Below are positions 46,136-54,967 of a stretch of 64,000 nucleotides of DNA, in pieces (the stretch's first letter is position 1; the number at the start of each line of letters is the position of its first letter). The notes beneath the pieces were generated by a model. It did no database searches. It had not been told where the DNA came from and was given only the letters and a program-made list of their open reading frames with translations. A program made the position numbers and the translations under genes. Source of the DNA: Armatimonadota bacterium (GTDB taxonomy: Bacteria > Armatimonadota > Fimbriimonadia > Fimbriimonadales > Fimbriimonadaceae); assembly GCA_018268315.1 (NCBI GenBank), contig JAFDWU010000003.1, positions 1 to 64,000 of the forward strand, given 5' to 3'.

Positions 46136-49100
46136 TCAAAAGGGCCGATCTTCTAGCACACGTTTTTGTTCCACAAGCCCATTCTTGTGCGGTTTAAGCA
46201 GGGTTTCGCCAGTTTTGGGGACCCTTATGTAGCCATCCCGGTTGTTGCATGAATTGGTGAGGATCACCGCATAGCGTCGATTGAGGCCATATTCGTACGG
46301 TTTATGGGTTTGCGGGTCAATGAACTCCTCCTTTGCCGGGAGGCGTTCCGGCAGAGTGTCAATTAACGCCAGCGAGAGCCACGCAATTTCAGCTTTTCTA
46401 TATGCTTGCTCGCGGGTGGGTTGGTAACGGGTGTCCCACCTGAAATAGTCAGCGAATTTCCCGGGGTGGTCGTAGAATTCCGCCCATGTCGGATACTGGT
46501 CTTCGGGAATGACCTCGTCAGGAGTCGTACTCCACGCATCCCGTGCGCTTCTCCAGAACGCGAAGAGATTAAAGGGTTTCTCGTACTTTTCAGTTGGCCT
46601 ACGCTCTTCGATCAGGTCGGAAATAATGCCACGGAGGTCGCCGAAATTTGGGAAGGATTCAGTCGCTGATGCTTCGTATTGGTTGACTCTATCCGCGTAT
46701 TCGCCGATCGTCCCTCGTAAGTAGTATTTGGGCCCGTGCAGAGGCGGAAGGTTCTTCCAAAAGTTAAGGGCTTTCCTAATGACGGGTTTGGGTGGATTTG
46801 AAGCGATGAGTAGCGAAAGCAATCGACCACCTCCACGCCTTATCCCGACGGCTTCGTTTGATGAACCCGTGTCCGGGTTACTCTCAACAATAATCGCAAG
46901 ACGCTCTACGGTTTCAGCAATCTCCTCTGCTTCGTCATATCGCCCTTGCATACAGCGAACGATGCCAACCCCACAAGCGATCCATGCTAAGTAGCTACCT
47001 TTGTCCTGAGGAACGTTCGCCAGACTAGTAATGGTCGGGGTGTTTTGCTCGGTGACTCGCTTTTCAAGTAGGGGTGGTATGTAGTCAAGTTGGCTCGCTT
47101 CATCTAAAACTGCGTTCCAGTCACGCTCGTCGAGCGAGATGCTTGGCGTCCAAGCGAGCACGCGCGCTTCGAATGTTTTCGGCAAGGGCTTTAGGTTTAG
47201 GAGTCGCCGATGTGGGTCTACGGGTTGCTCAACCGCAACACCAACTTCTTGAAGATTCGTCGGGATGCCCGCTTGAGCGCAGAGCTCTTTTTCCCGATGA
47301 CCGAGGAACCCAAAGAGGTCATAGAGGCCCAAGGCGAGGAGGCTGAAAATGGCGACAACGCTGGCAGCAATGATGGCAATGCGCGCGGTCACTGCCCCAG
47401 CTAATCGGAGCCAATTTGTTTTAGGAGTCGCTTCTTGATGTCTTACTCGGCTAAGCAAGTACGGCGTCCAGAGCAACCGCAATATCGGCACAATCAAGAA
47501 TCCCAACGGGATCGCAAACAAGGGTAGTGGTATGACGGAAGAGGATCCAATCTGCCCAAAAGCCGAAGAGAGGACCCAATTGAGGCACCAACCAAATATG
47601 ACGACGCTGCTTAGGTAGTAGACCAGGGCGACCTTGGTTTGGCTCGCGCTAATCGAACCTGATCGCCGCTGCCGTCTGATTAGCCAGGCAAGTGCTGTTA
47701 ACTTGCCTAACGCGAACGTCCAGAGCACAAGAAAGGTGAGTTCGAAGGAAGAATAGCCGGATAGCCAAGATGGCAGCCTTGAGGCAAAGAAGGTTGCGAG
47801 AAATACGATGGGAGCGTAGACATACCGCAGGTGCTTGACGCGGACCAAGTCGATCCATTGTCCAACGCACAGATTGCGCCAGGTGACGAAGACTAGGCAG
47901 AAAAAGATCGATACTGCAAATGTGATCAAGTCGAAATTCAGCCAAGGACTGATGGCCTGGAGGAGCGTGTAGCCCGTAACTTTCTCGCCTTGTTCGGTCA
48001 AGAAGCCTGCGGGCTGGAACAGGAGCGGGATAGCTAGGCAGAGAATGATGAGAAAGGCTGCGGCACTACTCTTTGCCAAAGCGGCGAACTTCGCCATCGC
48101 CAGATCCCAGTCGCTGAGCGGTCGTGTTCCGTAGAAATGTAGGAAACCTTCCTCGCCTCGCTGCATGTCTGATCTTCGAACCCCGCATCCAATCAACCAA
48201 GCCACGCCAAGAATTCCGGCGAGAAGTGCGGGTAGCCACACCGCGGCAAAGGTGGAGATCATTGGAAGTGCGAAAACCTTCTTAATTTCCTGCTGGGGCC
48301 CCTGGGGCAACATCATCGGTTTATGCGGGAGGTAGAAAATGCCGCCAGTCTCTGATGTGAAGAACGACGGAATGAGGAAGAGGAGCCCGAAAGCCAGCGC
48401 GAGGTAGGGAAGAATCTTCCCCTGCTGACGCCATTCGTAATCCACTTGGCAGGCAAACGGGCTGCTGAAAGCCTTGTGCGCCTTAACTGCGCCGCCGCTA
48501 GTCTGAAAAGTCGCAACTCCGCCTTCGTTACGGGCGCGGGCGATTCCAACTAAAGCAGTCGGAAAAGAGAGAACCACCACCAGAGCAAAGGCGACCAGCG
48601 CCCACTGGGTGGGGAATTCGCCGCTGTAGGAAAGGGCAAGCAGGGTAAGAATTCCTCCGCACAAGCCCAGGGTGAAGATGAGCTTGGCGTAGGCGAATCG
48701 AGAAGGCGACCAGTAGATCGCCTGCAAACCCGCCATCATCGCCGCCGCCCCAATCGGGATCGCGAACGGATCGATCGGTACCTCGCCCTTTCGCGCCAGT
48801 AATACGAACATCTGGATCAGCAGCCAAGCCAGCCCGGTTCCCGCAAGCATGGGCATTAACACCAGCTGCCGCGTGGCTATGGGTTTGGTCAGGAAGTGGC
48901 TTGGGTAGCAGGAATTCGTGGCGGCGATATCCGCATCCGGGTGGACGAACACACCCACCAAATAGAGCAGGCACAGCCCAACGACGCCGAACCCCAGCGA
49001 AATCCAGTTGAGGCTGACCTTTTCGAAGTGGAGCATGCTGAACACCAAGCCCACCAGCAGCACCAGGCCGCACGCGAAAAGGAGTCCCCGCTGCTGACGA

Positions 49101-49150
49101 CCAATCAGCGCGCGGGTGACCGTGAAACCGGATGGCGCCGCCCTCGTCAT
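46136..49150 (-). CDS. ABC-2-type transporter permease with large C-terminal domain
   Basis: 1004 residues. The first ~620 contain about 14 membrane segments (for example GLLFACGLVLLVGLVFSML, ALVAFALVVVLSFPTALVGI, ITFAVSIFFCLVFVTW) in an ABC-2 exporter arrangement. Residues ~640-1004 are soluble and helical (WNAVLDEASQLDYIPPLLE, YDEAEEIAETVERLA), like tetratricopeptide-type repeats. This fusion is unusual. The start overlaps the ATPase gene by 4 nt, so the two form one transporter whose substrate is unknown. Confidence 0.8.
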   Translation of the reverse strand: MTRAAPSGFTVTRALIGRQQRGLLFACGLVLLVGLVFSMLHFEKVSLNWISLGFGVVGLCLLYLVGVFVHPDADIAATNSCYPSHFLTKPIATRQLVLMPMLAGTGLAWLLIQMFVLLARKGEVPIDPFAIPIGAAAMMAGLQAIYWSPSRFAYAKLIFTLGLCGGILTLLALSYSGEFPTQWALVAFALVVVLSFPTALVGIARARNEGGVATFQTSGGAVKAHKAFSSPFACQVDYEWRQQGKILPYLALAFGLLFLIPSFFTSETGGIFYLPHKPMMLPQGPQQEIKKVFALPMISTFAAVWLPALLAGILGVAWLIGCGVRRSDMQRGEEGFLHFYGTRPLSDWDLAMAKFAALAKSSAAAFLIILCLAIPLLFQPAGFLTEQGEKVTGYTLLQAISPWLNFDLITFAVSIFFCLVFVTWRNLCVGQWIDLVRVKHLRYVYAPIVFLATFFASRLPSWLSGYSSFELTFLVLWTFALGKLTALAWLIRRQRRSGSISASQTKVALVYYLSSVVIFGWCLNWVLSSAFGQIGSSSVIPLPLFAIPLGFLIVPILRLLWTPYLLSRVRHQEATPKTNWLRLAGAVTARIAIIAASVVAIFSLLALGLYDLFGFLGHREKELCAQAGIPTNLQEVGVAVEQPVDPHRRLLNLKPLPKTFEARVLAWTPSISLDERDWNAVLDEASQLDYIPPLLEKRVTEQNTPTITSLANVPQDKGSYLAWIACGVGIVRCMQGRYDEAEEIAETVERLAIIVESNPDTGSSNEAVGIRRGGGRLLSLLIASNPPKPVIRKALNFWKNLPPLHGPKYYLRGTIGEYADRVNQYEASATESFPNFGDLRGIISDLIEERRPTEKYEKPFNLFAFWRSARDAWSTTPDEVIPEDQYPTWAEFYDHPGKFADYFRWDTRYQPTREQAYRKAEIAWLSLALIDTLPERLPAKEEFIDPQTHKPYEYGLNRRYAVILTNSCNNRDGYIRVPKTGETLLKPHKNGLVEQKRVLEDRPF

Positions 49151-50043
49151 TCGCTTACTCCTTGCCGTGCGCCGGACATTGCGGTGAAAATCTCATCAAG
49201 GCTAAGGGCGTTCTTTTGCAGCAGAGACGCCCCATGCGAAGCCAAAGCTTGGTCAAGTTCGGCGGGCTCCAGGAACGAGAGCGCGCTCCATTCGGTCCCC
49301 CGGCCATCCCACAGCAGGAAGCCAGGCAATTGGGGCGCCTCGCCTTGCGCCTCCAGGAATCGAATCAGCACTCGCGAGTGGTTCTGTTTGATGCGCTCCA
49401 GCGTGTCGCTCAGCACCAGCTCGCCGTTGCGCAGCATCGCCAGGTAATCCGAAACGCGCTCGACCTCCGAAAGCAAATGGGAGGAGAAGAGCACGGTGCG
49501 CCCTTCCTCGGCGATGGTTCTAATAATCGCGCCGAGAATGTCTTTGCGGACAATCGGATCGAGACCGGAGGAGGGCTCATCAAGCACAAGCAGGGCAGGG
49601 CGAAACGCCATCGCGGCCACCAATCCAGCGCGGGAGCGCTGGCCCTTCGAGACCTTGCTCAGCATCGAACTGGGGTCCAGGTTGAACTGCTGCATCAGCT
49701 GGCGGGCGTACTCGGCGTCCCAGGTGGGATAGAAGCTCTCCGAGTAGGTCATTAGGTCTTGGATTCGCATCCAGCCGGGGATGTCAGTCTCTTCCGACAG
49801 GTAGCCGATTTGGGAAAGGACCTTGACCGGCTCCTTGGCGGGATCGACGCCGAACACGCTTACGGTGCCGCTTTGCGGGCGGAGCAGGCCGAGCACATGC
49901 TTAATCAGCGTGGTTTTGCCGGCCCCGTTCTCGCCCACCAGGCCGACCACCAACCCCTCGGAGAAGGAGAGGCTGACATCGGAGAGGGCCTTCTTGGCGC
50001 CAAAGTAGCGGGTGACGTGCTGTAGTTGAACAATTTCCTTCAA
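49147..50043 (-). CDS. ABC transporter ATP-binding protein
   Basis: 298 residues. Walker A GLVGENGAGKTTLIKH, signature VSKGQRSRAGL, Walker B ALLVLDEPSSGLDPIVRKD and the switch His in LFSSHLLSE are all present. A ~70-residue C-terminal domain follows. Resembles the YtrB/EcsA exporters. Overlaps both the GntR regulator gene and the permease gene by 4 nt, which is a compact YtrA-type cassette. Confidence 0.92.
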   Translation of the reverse strand: MKEIVQLQHVTRYFGAKKALSDVSLSFSEGLVVGLVGENGAGKTTLIKHVLGLLRPQSGTVSVFGVDPAKEPVKVLSQIGYLSEETDIPGWMRIQDLMTYSESFYPTWDAEYARQLMQQFNLDPSSMLSKVSKGQRSRAGLVAAMAFRPALLVLDEPSSGLDPIVRKDILGAIIRTIAEEGRTVLFSSHLLSEVERVSDYLAMLRNGELVLSDTLERIKQNHSRVLIRFLEAQGEAPQLPGFLLWDGRGTEWSALSFLEPAELDQALASHGASLLQKNALSLDEIFTAMSGARQGVSE

Positions 50044-50441
50044 TTTGAAACCTCGTGATTTCGGGCCTTGCCCTTCTTCGCGACATAGTCGGTGACTTCC
50101 TCGGTCGACAGCCTCAGTTGATCCGAGGCGGAAAACAGGGTGTCCACATGGGGGTCAAGCAGGCAAAGCAGCTCTTCCTTTGCAAGGGAAGTGATGTTGG
50201 GGGAAACGATGCTGCCGCTGGTTCGCTTGGTGGTAATCAGGCCCAGCTGTTCCAACTCTCGGTAGGCCCTCGCCACCGTGTTGGGGTTCACCACCAGCTG
50301 CTCGGCCAGGCTGCGGATGGAGGGGATTTCCTCTTCCGGCTGCAACCTTCCCGATAGGATCGCCACCCGGAAGTGGTTGACGATCTGTAGGTAGATCGGC
50401 GCCGGGTCAGCCTCGGATATGACGATGCCGAATTGACTCAC
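50040..50441 (-). CDS. GntR-family regulator, YtrA type
   Basis: 133 residues: an N-terminal winged helix (PIYLQIVNHFRVAILSGRL, EEIPSIRSLAEQLVVNPNTVARAYRELEQLGL) and a short C-terminal helical part, as in YtrA repressors that control an adjacent ABC exporter. GTG start with no Shine-Dalgarno; the start codon lies inside a palindrome, consistent with autorepression and a leaderless message. Confidence 0.9.
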   Translation of the reverse strand: MSQFGIVISEADPAPIYLQIVNHFRVAILSGRLQPEEEIPSIRSLAEQLVVNPNTVARAYRELEQLGLITTKRTSGSIVSPNITSLAKEELLCLLDPHVDTLFSASDQLRLSTEEVTDYVAKKGKARNHEVSN

Positions 50442-50463
50442 TGTATTAATATATTAACACAGT
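50440..50463 (-). promoter_or_regulatory. Palindromic operator at the gntR start
   Basis: ACTGTATTAATATATTAACACAGT is a 24-bp inverted repeat with one mismatched pair. Read on the minus strand it ends at the GTG start codon of the regulator. Size, AT-rich core and position fit a YtrA-type GntR operator overlapping a -10 element. Confidence 0.65.
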
Positions 50464-50727
50464 TTTTGGTTTGGTGCGACTGTTTTGTGATTTCTGTGAC
50501 GAAGGAGCGCGCTGGAGTCTCAGCTTCGTAGCGAATTGTTGGGTGCTCTTTCCGAGTGCGTAAGTAGTTGAGTCCTTTGGAATACACTCAGATTCAATAA
50601 TAAAACCTGTAGATATTGCTGAAATTCCTGAGGCTACATGTGGCAGCGATACGTCTCTAGAGGCAGTTGTAAGCCCAGCTCAGTTTCGGGGAAGGGTTTA
50701 TTGCAAATACGCAACTGGAGAAGAACA

Positions 50728-51081
50728 ATGGAAGGATTTTGGACGTGCACATTTGAAGGTATTCAGGGTTTTGGAACCGGTGTCGTCGTGCTAATCGGCG
50801 GAAAGCTGTTCGGCGGCGATACTGGTTACACGTACACGGGTTCCTACACCGTGTCTGGGTCTACTCTCGAAGCTAAGGTCCATGTCGAACAGTATGTGGG
50901 AGGAATCCCAAGCGTCATGGGGCAAACCAACTTCAATTTGGAGTTGCGCGGAGCTGCAAACGGCAACCAGATCGTGATTGCAGGAAGCGTTCCGGGCACA
51001 CCCATGCTGTTTCGAGGGACCATGACAAAGCGCTCCGAACTGCCAGCGAGAAACCAAGCCGTAGTGGGCCAAGCGGGCTAG
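50728..51081 (+). CDS. GrlR-like small beta-barrel protein
   Basis: 117 residues from ATG 50728, which has GGAGAAGAAC upstream; an open extension to 50638 looks non-coding. The pattern MEGFWTCTFEG, GTGVVVLIGGKLFGGDTGYTYTGSY matches the GrlR-like fold, first known as a regulator of type III secretion in enteric bacteria but widespread as a small beta-barrel. No secretion genes are nearby, so function is open. Ends just before a strong terminator. Confidence 0.65.
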   Translation: MEGFWTCTFEGIQGFGTGVVVLIGGKLFGGDTGYTYTGSYTVSGSTLEAKVHVEQYVGGIPSVMGQTNFNLELRGAANGNQIVIAGSVPGTPMLFRGTMTKRSELPARNQAVVGQAG

Positions 51082-51101
51082 CTCCGGCGAAATTCGGGAC
51101 C

Positions 51102-51145
51102 AGCGCAGGGATATCATCTTGATTGGTGCCCTGCGCTCTTTATTT
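51102..51145 (+). terminator. Intrinsic terminator after the GrlR-like gene
   Basis: Perfect 9-bp stem AGCGCAGGG / CCCTGCGCT followed by CTTTATTT. It insulates the downstream GHKL-HEPN gene cluster from its neighbour. Confidence 0.8.
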
Positions 51146-51278
51146 CCGCTCAAGTTCCCAAGCACTCATCACACGGAAACAGGAAGGGTGTTCGCGAACA
51201 GTTGCTCGGGGATTACACGATCTCTACAAAATGTTGCATTCTGTTAGTGCTACACTCCTGTAGGAGTACATCCAATTC

Positions 51279-52847
51279 GTGAGAAAAGTAGCTGGCGAGC
51301 TAGATGCAGTGCCTTCTAAGAGGCTCTTCCTTTCGATAATTGCAGACTATGATCTCAAGCGAGCACTATGCGAACTTGTTGATAATGGTCTGGACGTGTG
51401 GGTTAGGGCTGGCCGAACGAAAGCAATATCTATCGCGGTAGAGATCGACCCTGTCCAACAAACATTGACCGTTACCGACAACGCTGGCGGGTTAGCAAAA
51501 ACCGAGCTTAGATATATTGTCTCCCCCGGTCAGACAGGTACTGAACCGACCGACGAGACAATAGGAATTTTCGGGGTTGGGACAAAGCGTGCTGTCGTTG
51601 CGCTAGCTCAGCGCGTCGTTATCCGTACGCGTTTTCGCAAGGAAGGGACCTACGAGGTCAATATTACGGACGAGTGGCTGAAAGATGACAGTGACTGGAT
51701 GCTTCGCTACGATGAAGTTGATGCAATCGGCGAAGGCACGACGATAATAGAACTAACTAAGCTTAGGTCTCCATTAACCCAGGATTCCATCACTCAAGTA
51801 AAGGATCACTTCGCAGCGACATATGCCTATTTCTTATCCGAAGATAAAGTAAAAATTGTCGTAAATGGTGAACAACTGAAACCGCGGTTCTTTGAGAATT
51901 GGTCCTACCCACCGAAATTTGGCCCAAGGAGATATCTTCATACAATTGACGCTGGGGAATATGGTGCAGTTCGGCTTGAGGCAATCGCTGGGTTAGCGTC
52001 GGAATCAAGTCCCGCTACGGGCGAATACGGTGTCTATTTCTATTGCAACGACCGGCTGATCGGAAGGGCACTTAAGACGTACGAGGTAGGATTCTCGAAG
52101 GGCTTCGCGGGCATTCCACACCCGAAAATATCCCTCACGCGGATAATTGTGAGACTCAACGGTGACGCTAGGGCAATGCCTTGGAATAGCAGTAAGTCAG
52201 ACGTGGATACCAAGCATCCAGTATTCCTTGCCCTACAGGCATGGCTGCTGCAAACGGTCAAGGACTATGCCTCGATTTCAAGAATCTGGATGGGTGATTG
52301 GCCAGATAAAGTCTTCAAGTACAAAGTCGGGCAGATATTGGATGTTCATCTGGACGATTTCCCGAAAGTGGCGAAATCCTACCTTCCGAGCATGCCCCGA
52401 AGTCGGCCCCGGTACGCGGAAAAGATTGAAAGCGCAAACAAGAGCGTCTCACAGAAGAAGCCTTGGGTACGGGGGCTGTATGAAGGTATTTCTGTTGCAG
52501 ATTTGATTCTCAAGACGCACTTGGCGCAAAAGAACCGTTTTGCGTTGATTTCAATCGATAGCACGATCGAAATAGCCTTTAAAGAATATCTTGTTAATGA
52601 ATCAAACACCTACTATACAGATACGCAACTTCTTCAGATCTTTGCTAAGAGACATCTTGTCGTGGCAGAGATCAAGAAATATGTTAGCTTGTCACAGGAC
52701 CAGGAGAGGAAACTCAAATACTACAATGATATTCGAAACAAACTGATCCATGAAAGGGCATCTGTTAGCATTTCAGACAGTGATATTGAGGCGTTTCGAA
52801 AGCTTGTTGAGGGTCTGTTGACCAAGCTCTTTGGCATTAAATTCTAA
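51279..52847 (+). CDS. GHKL (MORC/MutL-like) ATPase with C-terminal HEPN-like domain
   Basis: 522 residues, GTG start 12 nt after an AGGAG that sits in the palindrome ACTCCT-GT-AGGAGT. The Bergerat ATP site is complete: N-box CELVDNGLD (32-40), G1 DNAGGL (67-72) and G2 GIFGVGTKRA (96-105). Residues ~120-330 form a second, MutL/Hsp90-like transducer region. Residues ~405-522 are all-helical and end with IRNKLIHERA: Arg486 and His491 give the Rx4H motif of HEPN RNase-type domains. GHKL ATPases of this kind occur in predicted phage-defence and restriction systems, and HEPN domains are frequent toxic RNases. More AT-rich than core genes. Followed 62 nt later by a nuclease gene. Confidence 0.82.
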   Translation: MRKVAGELDAVPSKRLFLSIIADYDLKRALCELVDNGLDVWVRAGRTKAISIAVEIDPVQQTLTVTDNAGGLAKTELRYIVSPGQTGTEPTDETIGIFGVGTKRAVVALAQRVVIRTRFRKEGTYEVNITDEWLKDDSDWMLRYDEVDAIGEGTTIIELTKLRSPLTQDSITQVKDHFAATYAYFLSEDKVKIVVNGEQLKPRFFENWSYPPKFGPRRYLHTIDAGEYGAVRLEAIAGLASESSPATGEYGVYFYCNDRLIGRALKTYEVGFSKGFAGIPHPKISLTRIIVRLNGDARAMPWNSSKSDVDTKHPVFLALQAWLLQTVKDYASISRIWMGDWPDKVFKYKVGQILDVHLDDFPKVAKSYLPSMPRSRPRYAEKIESANKSVSQKKPWVRGLYEGISVADLILKTHLAQKNRFALISIDSTIEIAFKEYLVNESNTYYTDTQLLQIFAKRHLVVAEIKKYVSLSQDQERKLKYYNDIRNKLIHERASVSISDSDIEAFRKLVEGLLTKLFGIKF

Positions 52848-52909
52848 TTCTTTAATGTGGCTGGAGTACTACCGGTGCTGAATTCCACTTAGCGATCAAA
52901 TTACAAGTT

Positions 52910-53833
52910 ATGGCGCCCCACGACTCTCCATATGTGTATCTATGTGATTCGCTTGCGAATTGGAAGCCATCGCTCGAAGTTAAGTGGGAGCTAAAGCGGC
53001 TTGGAATCCCATTCAAACCGGATAGCTGGGATGTCCGTCAGCTTGAAGATGATGGGTGGTTCTTCGATCGGACGAAGTCACATTCTGCCGTTTCGCAGGA
53101 GGTCCAAGGGGCGAGAGTTGCTCTTTGTGCCTACCCAAATTACACGGCTACTGGGAGGCGTACTTGGCACGAAGTCTGGACAGCGATGGAAAGCAAAGTA
53201 CCAGTCATTGTGATCAAATATGCTAGTGGGACTGAACAGCCGGAATTGCGCTCGCTTCTCTCGAACAGCGTTTGGATTAATGCCCGCTACAATGACGGAG
53301 TAGTCCAACAAGTAGTACAAGCCGCAAAGTTGCTCCTCAATCCTCCGGCATTTCAGGCTCAAATCGAAATTCCTAGGCGGCAGGTAATTACAATCTCAAA
53401 TTCCTATTGGAGAGAGGCGATGAAAGCACTCGGCGCTGCTCCGGAGCTTCTTCATCAAGTGTCGCCTCATTCATTTGAAAACATTGTAGGAGAGCTCTTG
53501 CAAAGTGATGGATTTAAAGTCGAAGTTACCAACCGGACGCGTGATGGCGGCTTTGACGTTATTGCTTACCATGAGACCATGCTTGGCTCAAATCTCTTTT
53601 TGGTGGAGTGCAAGAAGTGGGCGCCCGGTAATCCGGTCGATGTCGGAGTTGTCAGGAGTGTCTATGGTGTCCTCGAAATGCAGGGTGCTTCAGCAGCGGC
53701 AATAGTAACGACTTCCCGTTTCACCTCGGATGCGATGAATCTAGCGCAACCCTTCGCTAAGAGGCTATTTCTACATGACTTCGATCATCTGAAGGCATGG
53801 ATTCATAAGTACAATCAAATGCAGAGTTGTTAA
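52910..53833 (+). CDS. Mrr-type restriction endonuclease with N-terminal TIR-like domain
   Basis: 307 residues. Residues ~180-300 are an Mrr-like nuclease: HSFENIVGELLQSDGF (Glu190), DGGFDVIAY (Asp216), FLVECKKW (Glu233, Lys235) and IVTTSRFTSDA complete the PD-(D/E)xK set. Residues ~5-145 alternate strand and helix (YVYLCDSLANWKP, ARVALCAYPNY, TWHEVWTAMESKVPVIVI). The WHE segment sits where TIR or nucleoside deoxyribosyltransferase-like domains carry their catalytic Glu; that reading is inference. ATG 52910 has no Shine-Dalgarno. Likely an effector working with the GHKL-HEPN protein upstream. Confidence 0.8.
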   Translation: MAPHDSPYVYLCDSLANWKPSLEVKWELKRLGIPFKPDSWDVRQLEDDGWFFDRTKSHSAVSQEVQGARVALCAYPNYTATGRRTWHEVWTAMESKVPVIVIKYASGTEQPELRSLLSNSVWINARYNDGVVQQVVQAAKLLLNPPAFQAQIEIPRRQVITISNSYWREAMKALGAAPELLHQVSPHSFENIVGELLQSDGFKVEVTNRTRDGGFDVIAYHETMLGSNLFLVECKKWAPGNPVDVGVVRSVYGVLEMQGASAAAIVTTSRFTSDAMNLAQPFAKRLFLHDFDHLKAWIHKYNQMQSC

Positions 53834-53895
53834 GGCTGCCAGACGAGCATACGCCGCATGAACGATGGGGAGTGCCCCCCGACCGTGAGGGTTCG

Positions 53896-54603
53896 ATGCC
53901 AAAGGCTCGAAAAGACCGCTTCCTACTCGGGCCATTCTTTGACGTGGACCCAGCGCGTTCAGAGATAATCCCCGTTGGATTCGAGGAGGCAGAGGAGCCT
54001 CTCTCGCTTTGCATGGGCAGATACAAGGTTCGCAGTAACGAGCCTGCCCTTCATGGCTCTGATGTCCACATCACGAATAAGGACGTTACGGCGTTTATCC
54101 AGGCGGATTGGGATCGGGTCTTTGGAACGGACAAGCCTAATCGTGGCTTCCTCCTCGCTTATCGCGCGGGAGCATTTGCAGCCGGAAGAGTCGCGGAAGA
54201 ACTCGTATTGCGCAAGCTCTTGACGAAAGCCCGATTTCGAGGCGGCGCTGTTGTCGAATATCTACTCTTCTCAGAGGCGCAGGAGCGTAGCCTCGTGCTT
54301 CCGCGCAAGGGAAGCCAGTCTGACGACTTGGTGCTTTGCCTCGAAAATGGTGATAGGCTGATCGTGGAGTCGAAAGCCGCATTCGCCGGGAAAAGCTATC
54401 TGAGCCGGTCGGTCCCGAAAGCGGTATCCCAACTGTCGGCTACGCTCGAACGGAACAGTGGCCTTAGCTCTGCCGCGTTATGTCTTATCGATCTTACGCG
54501 TCACAGCATCGCAATCGCGACCATGAATCGCGAGGAAGCCATGTCCAGTCGGCAGGCATTAATTGAACGCATACGCGATTTGACCCTCCTTAAACAACTG
54601 TAG
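53896..54603 (+). CDS. Putative nuclease-like protein of the GHKL-HEPN cluster
   Basis: 235 residues from ATG 53896 (GAGGG 5 nt upstream); a TTG at 53827 would overlap the preceding gene by 7 nt. Not recognised as a named family. Residues 141-163 read QSDDLVLCLENGDRLIVESK: an Asp pair, a hairpin and then Glu158-x-Lys160, as in PD-(D/E)xK nucleases, with helix VPKAVSQLSATLER and strand AALCLIDL following. The N-terminal ~110 residues are of mixed structure. Same strand as the two genes upstream, so a third component is probable. Confidence 0.6.
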   Translation: MPKARKDRFLLGPFFDVDPARSEIIPVGFEEAEEPLSLCMGRYKVRSNEPALHGSDVHITNKDVTAFIQADWDRVFGTDKPNRGFLLAYRAGAFAAGRVAEELVLRKLLTKARFRGGAVVEYLLFSEAQERSLVLPRKGSQSDDLVLCLENGDRLIVESKAAFAGKSYLSRSVPKAVSQLSATLERNSGLSSAALCLIDLTRHSIAIATMNREEAMSSRQALIERIRDLTLLKQL

Positions 54604-54760
54604 CGGAATAGTGTTGGTTCGTCTATGTTATCCGGATTGTTCTTCCCAATGGTAAGAACAATTTGAAGCCAAGCTCCCAGCAACCGTATGTAGAAAGAAT
54701 TCTATCTGTCTTGGAATTTGGTGAAATCTTGGGCCCTCGTGATCCGTATAAATAGATGCA

Positions 54761-54967
54761 ATGAGCAAGAAAGAAGAGTTCTTTATTGAGCAGAGGCCGG
54801 ACGGTCGCTACAACGTCGCGAGACCGAATGCAGAGCGTGCAAGCGCGGTTACAGACACTCAGGGCGAAGCAATTGATCGAGCCAGGCAAATGAACCCCGA
54901 TGCCACGCTCCATGTGGAGCGCGTGCGAAGCGTCGGGCCGGGCCGCGATAAGTGGCGCAAACCCTGA
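54761..54967 (+). CDS. DUF2188-like small protein
   Basis: 68 residues: FFIEQRPDGRYNVARPNAERAS, then TQGEAIDRARQMNPDATLHVERVR, ending in a basic tail. This is the pattern of the DUF2188 family, small beta-alpha-beta proteins of unknown role often found in accessory regions. ATG 54761; only a weak ribosome site is visible. Confidence 0.65.
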   Translation: MSKKEEFFIEQRPDGRYNVARPNAERASAVTDTQGEAIDRARQMNPDATLHVERVRSVGPGRDKWRKP

